A DNA stretch of 64,000 nucleotides from Actinoalloteichus hymeniacidonis (GTDB taxonomy: Bacteria > Actinomycetota > Actinomycetes > Mycobacteriales > Pseudonocardiaceae). The stretch is from the NCBI RefSeq assembly GCF_014203365.1, contig NZ_JACHIS010000001.1, positions 4,836,001 to 4,900,000 of the forward strand, in the 5' to 3' direction. Positions 60,987 through 64,000 of this stretch are shown here, one piece after another. The notes beneath the pieces are model-generated. The model was not told where the DNA came from, did not search any database, and saw only the letters and a list, made by a program, of their open reading frames with translations. Position 1 is the stretch's first letter. Every line of letters starts with the position of its first letter. A program made the translations under genes and the position numbers.

Positions 60987-61835
60987 CTACTGATCGCGAA
61001 TGGAGACGAGGTCCTCGCCGTTCGAGCGCACGAGGAGGGCACGGGCCGGATCGGTGGTGCGGAGCTGCGCCAGGGCGGCACAGAGTCCGACGAGTCCTCG
61101 GAGATGCCCCAGCGGGTCGTCCGCGCCGGTGGCGGCGACCGAGTCGACGTGTGCTGCGGCCTGGGATGTCGAGAGGGACTCCGGTCGGCCGGGGTCTCCG
61201 GTTGGTCGCCGAAGCAGCAAGGCGGCGGCGAGATCGTCCTGCGGCAACGGCTCGGTCGGGTTCTCCTCGGCCCAACCGCGATGGATCGCGCTGGTCCTCG
61301 GGGTCGGCGCCAGTTCCGCGCCGATCAACAACACCTGGTCGATGGATTCCTCGTCCAGCAGGACATCGACGGCCGTGAGCGCCTCGACGGTGAAGTCCCG
61401 CCGTAGGGACAGACAGCTGATCGGACCGCCGATGCCGTGTTCGATGCCGATCATGCCGACGCAGGAGCTGAGCACCGATTCGTAGAAGAACAACGGGTTG
61501 TGCGGGAGTCCGTCGAACTGACGGCGGGTGTGTTGGTCGGCCGTCATCGCGTCGCCGAACATCGTGGCGAGCACGATCGCGGTCCGATGGCCGCCGTATC
61601 GATGTCGGGCGCCTTGCTTCCAGGCCGCTCGGGCGGCGGCCACCACCAGCGGGGTGAATCGCGACATCGCGAAGCCGGGAACCGGTGGCAGGGCCCGCTC
61701 CGCAGCACCGGGCAGTCCCTCGGCGGCCTCGCCCCAGGGCAGCAGACATTCCGCCGCCAACACCTCCAGCTCACCGGCCGGAGTCGCCGGTTCCATCGCG
61801 TCGTCGCGCCTCGGCGCCTCGGCTTCCCGGCCCAT
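60987..61835 (-). CDS. Ketosynthase-like protein without clear catalytic residues
   Basis: A 282-residue thiolase-fold protein like the N-terminal half of ketosynthases (SRFTPLVVAAARAAWKQG, TAIVLATMFGDAMTADQHTR, NPLFFYESVLSSCVGMIGIE, IDQVLLIGAEL). The nucleophile region GGPISCLSLRRDFTVEAL has no TACSS-type motif, and the C-terminal half with HGT and GH histidines is absent or unrecognisable. It overlaps the active KS gene upstream by one base (TGATG). This suggests a partner of that KS, comparable to a chain-length factor of type II systems. Confidence 0.7.
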   Translation of the reverse strand: MGREAEAPRRDDAMEPATPAGELEVLAAECLLPWGEAAEGLPGAAERALPPVPGFAMSRFTPLVVAAARAAWKQGARHRYGGHRTAIVLATMFGDAMTADQHTRRQFDGLPHNPLFFYESVLSSCVGMIGIEHGIGGPISCLSLRRDFTVEALTAVDVLLDEESIDQVLLIGAELAPTPRTSAIHRGWAEENPTEPLPQDDLAAALLLRRPTGDPGRPESLSTSQAAAHVDSVAATGADDPLGHLRGLVGLCAALAQLRTTDPARALLVRSNGEDLVSIRDQ

Positions 61836-63145
61836 CAGGCTCGACCCGCCAGGATCGCGGCGTTGAGTCCGCCGACGGCCGAGTTCAGGGTCAGCACTCG
61901 ACGGAGTTCCACCCGACGCGGCCTGCCGGGCACGTAGTCGAGATCGCAGGCCGGATCACGATCGCCGTAGCCCACGGTCGGGGGCACGAGCCCCTCGCGT
62001 AAGGCGAGCAGCGAGACGACCAGTTCCACCGCGCCGGTGGCCTCCAGCAGATGCCCGGTGCTGCCCTTGGTGGAACTCACCGCCAGTCGGCGCGCATCGG
62101 GGCCGAACACTCGATGCAGCGCGGCGGTCTCGGCGACGTCGTTGGACAGGGTCGCGGTGCCATGCGCATTGACGTAGTCGACGGCGGCAGGCTCCTCGCC
62201 CGCACTGCGCAACGCGGCGGAGATGGCGTTGGCCACCCCGATACCGGCCGGGTCGGGGCGCACGAGATGGTGCGCGTCCGCGGACATCCCCCAGCCCAGG
62301 ATCCGCCCCAACACCGGGACGCCCCGCCGCCGGGCCGAGCCTGCCGACTCCAGCACGAGCATGGCGGCGCCGTCGCCGAGTAACAGCCCGGAACGCCCCG
62401 AGGAGAACGGGCGCATTCCGTTCTGCCTGGTCAGGGCGCGCGCGGCGTCGAAGTTCCTGAACGCGTGCGGGCCGACCAACGAGGCTCCGCCACAGAGCGC
62501 GAGGCGGGCACGTCCGCTGCGGATCAGTGCGGCGCCGTGCACGATCGCGTTGGTCGATGCGACACAGGCGTTGACGAACGCCCTCGCGGGACCTCTCAGC
62601 CGCAGCGTCTCGGCCAGGCTCTCGGCCAGATACGCCGGGACACAGTCGGCGAACGCGTCGGAGGCCTGCGCGTCGGGTCCGACCGACGCAGGCTGGGTCG
62701 TAGCGGGCTGTGCGGTGGAGGGCTGGTCCGTGGTGGCGGGCTGGGCCTGCCGCCTGGCCTGCTCCCAGAACGCGACGTGCGCCGCGTCGTCGCCTGCGGT
62801 GCCGATCGATAACGCAACGTCCTGGGCGCCGTCGAGTCCCGCCTCGCCCATGGCCTGCCGGGCGCAGTCGAGTAACACCGCGCGTTGAGCGGGCGTCCCG
62901 GCCGACCATTGCGGGTCCACGTCCCGAATCCCCTCGGCCGGGTAGGTGGCGGCGTACCGCGATCGGAAGCCGGCGACGTCGAATCGTCGTACCGAGCTGA
63001 ACGCCTGCCTGCCCTCGAACACGTTGGCCAACAGCGCTTCGGTGCCGTAGCCGAAGGCGGTGAAGACACCCATCCCCGTCACCACGACATCGGAGTCGGC
63101 TGCCTCGTCGCCGGCTAATCCGGCGGCGGCTCTGTCAGCAGCCAC
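61835..63145 (-). CDS. Stand-alone beta-ketoacyl synthase (FabF-like)
   Basis: A 436-residue KS with the full triad: C194 (FVNACVASTNA), H328 (VNAHGTATLS) and H365 (KGSTGHLLEATG). Between about 133 and 160 it has a Gln/Thr/Pro-rich insertion (AQPATTDQPSTAQPATTQPA) not found in FabF. It likely elongates chains on the two small carrier proteins encoded just upstream, together with the KS-like protein. Its start overlaps the stop of the carrier-protein gene by 11 bases. Confidence 0.92.
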   Translation of the reverse strand: MAADRAAAGLAGDEAADSDVVVTGMGVFTAFGYGTEALLANVFEGRQAFSSVRRFDVAGFRSRYAATYPAEGIRDVDPQWSAGTPAQRAVLLDCARQAMGEAGLDGAQDVALSIGTAGDDAAHVAFWEQARRQAQPATTDQPSTAQPATTQPASVGPDAQASDAFADCVPAYLAESLAETLRLRGPARAFVNACVASTNAIVHGAALIRSGRARLALCGGASLVGPHAFRNFDAARALTRQNGMRPFSSGRSGLLLGDGAAMLVLESAGSARRRGVPVLGRILGWGMSADAHHLVRPDPAGIGVANAISAALRSAGEEPAAVDYVNAHGTATLSNDVAETAALHRVFGPDARRLAVSSTKGSTGHLLEATGAVELVVSLLALREGLVPPTVGYGDRDPACDLDYVPGRPRRVELRRVLTLNSAVGGLNAAILAGRA

Positions 63146-63413
63146 TCTGGACCCCCGACCCCGCCCTGATCTCCGAGGCCCGCCTGCCCGCCCGCAGGAG
63201 ATAGTCGTGCAGGCTGGCGATGGAGGTGAGCTCGGTCAGTTCCTCGTCACGCGGATCGACCCACACACCATGGCGTTCCTCCAGGACGTACAGGAACCAC
63301 ACCAGTGCGAAGGAGTCGATCACCAGTTCGTCGGCCTGTTCCTCGGTCTCCTCGCCGACGCCCGGCACCCCCGCCTCCGCGAGCAGGGACCGCAGCACGG
63401 TCATGCTGATCAC
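63135..63413 (-). CDS. Acyl carrier protein 1
   Basis: A 92-residue carrier protein. The phosphopantetheine serine is S34 in ELVIDSFALVWFLYVLEE; instead of DSL it is DSF. Helices before and after fit the ACP fold. GTG at 63413 overlaps the preceding stop (GTGA); ATG at 63404 is an alternative. Between the second ACP gene and the KS gene. Confidence 0.8.
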   Translation of the reverse strand: MISMTVLRSLLAEAGVPGVGEETEEQADELVIDSFALVWFLYVLEERHGVWVDPRDEELTELTSIASLHDYLLRAGRRASEIRAGSGVQSGC

Positions 63414-63676
63414 GTGGCCACCCCGGATCCCAGTTCGACCGCCGTGCGCTTGTCCACCACGAGTCGAACGAGATCGCCCAAGCTGACCGTCGAGTCCTGA
63501 TAGACCTCCTCATCGGCCAGCTCGATACCGAACCGGCCCTCGGCCTGTACGACCAGCTCCACGAGGAACAGCGACTCCAGGTCCAGCGGTGTCTCGTCGG
63601 AGTGGTCGTCGTCGATCTCCAGGTGCAGCACATCGCGCAGCACTCCCACCAGGAAGTCGCGCACCTCTGTCTTCAC
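63410..63676 (-). CDS. Acyl carrier protein 2
   Basis: An 88-residue carrier protein: FLVGVLRDVLHLEIDDDHSD, then TPLDLESLFLVELVVQAEGR with the modified serine S35 and FGIELADEEVYQDSTVSLGD (helix III region). GTG at 63676 follows AAGGAG. The gene follows the AMP-ligase gene, so this ACP is the likely acceptor for the activated starter acid. Confidence 0.88.
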   Translation of the reverse strand: MKTEVRDFLVGVLRDVLHLEIDDDHSDETPLDLESLFLVELVVQAEGRFGIELADEEVYQDSTVSLGDLVRLVVDKRTAVELGSGVAT

Positions 63677-63693
63677 TCGGTTCTCCTTGTAGA

Positions 63694-64000
63694 TCAGTCG
63701 ATGGCTCGGGGGCGGGCGGCGTGCAGCAGATCGCGGTCTCGGATGAGCTTCCCGGCGGCGGTACGCGGCAACGACGGCCCGAGGTGCATGCGCTTGGGCA
63801 CCTTGACGTGGCTCAGCCGCTCCCGGCACCACGCCAGCAGGTCGGCGGCGCTGAGGACCCCGGAGATTCCGACATGGGCCTCGATGACCTCGTGGTAGGT
63901 GACCACGGCATCGATGACCTGCTCGTGTTCGTGGAGTACCGCCTCGATCTCGGCGAGATCCACCTTGAGCCCGCCGATGGCGATCACCGAGTCGGTCCGG
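63694..64000 (-). CDS. AMP-dependent acyl/aryl ligase, C-terminal part only
   Basis: The gene runs out of the window at 64000; only about 100 C-terminal residues are visible. SVIAIGGLKVDLAEIEAVLH matches the A8 hinge (GGxKVxxxEIE), HVKVPKRMHLGPSLPRTAAG and KLIRDRDLL the A10 lysine motif (PRTxxGKxxR). The form is that of benzoate/4-hydroxybenzoate or fatty-acyl AMP ligases. Adjacent carrier-protein genes suggest that it loads an acid onto ACP 2. Confidence 0.85.
   Translation of the reverse strand, partial: RTDSVIAIGGLKVDLAEIEAVLHEHEQVIDAVVTYHEVIEAHVGISGVLSAADLLAWCRERLSHVKVPKRMHLGPSLPRTAAGKLIRDRDLLHAARPRAID

Overview
The window is high-GC DNA (roughly 70% outside one AT-richer patch) with GTG starts, 4-base stop/start overlaps (GTGA, ATGA), an oligoribonuclease gene followed by tRNA-His, a CebR-type palindrome before a GH6 cellulase and a hybrid PKS/NRPS cluster. 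Together these suggest a filamentous actinomycete, probably a member of the Pseudonocardiales; the genus cannot be fixed from this window.

Layout. 1-5300: end of an acetyltransferase, a degenerate acyl-CoA-synthetase-like gene with an arginine-rich repeat tail, the ydbS/ydbT-like membrane pair, orn and tRNA-His. 5630-11983 (minus): one compact operon of an ECF sigma factor, three membrane proteins, two ABC ATPases, a DUF2511-like lipoprotein and an ABC permease. 12180-20122: epoxide hydrolase, CGNR regulator, SDR with its XRE-type regulator, an amidohydrolase with an unusual Atu4866-domain fusion, and an L,D-transpeptidase. 20439-26973: tRNA-Lys, a His-rich methyltransferase, an XRE-cupin regulator, a thioredoxin-reductase-like enzyme, a secreted GH97 glycosidase and a TetR regulator next to a membrane protein.

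27080-30659 is a lower-GC island holding a 1078-residue STAND ATPase and a small two-helix membrane protein. They are translationally coupled and share a short motif (AGGDVIGKQ-like), twice in the membrane protein's tail and once at the ATPase's N-terminus. The island is bracketed by two copies of a tetR 3' end: the intact gene before it and a 113-bp remnant after it. I consider this the best candidate for an undescribed system, perhaps an NLR-like sensor with a membrane effector coupled through a shared motif.

30917-41633: CPBP protease, GNAT, lipoprotein hydrolase, a two-component system, an ArsR-SRPBCC fusion with a DHFR-like partner, a VOC protein, two small membrane paralogs, the GH6 cellulase with a CebR-type box, and a flavoprotein. 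41712-48450: a probable betaine/N-methyl-amine demethylation locus (Rieske oxygenase, DMGDH-like enzyme, IclR regulator, Rieske ferredoxin, ferredoxin reductase) with two matching 36-bp palindromes before its transcription units. 48447-52650: a phosphotransferase, a flavin monooxygenase and a frameshifted substrate-binding/VWA gene.

52866-64000 is the edge of a biosynthetic cluster: type II thioesterase, then (minus strand, tightly overlapping) an acyl/aryl AMP-ligase cut by the window end, two carrier proteins, a stand-alone ketosynthase with a KS-like partner, a chorismate-lyase-like protein, a C-A-PCP NRPS and a KS-AT-ACP PKS. The combination suggests a 4-hydroxybenzoate-type starter made from chorismate, activated by the ligase and extended on free carrier proteins before NRPS/PKS steps. 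The rest of the cluster must lie beyond 64000.
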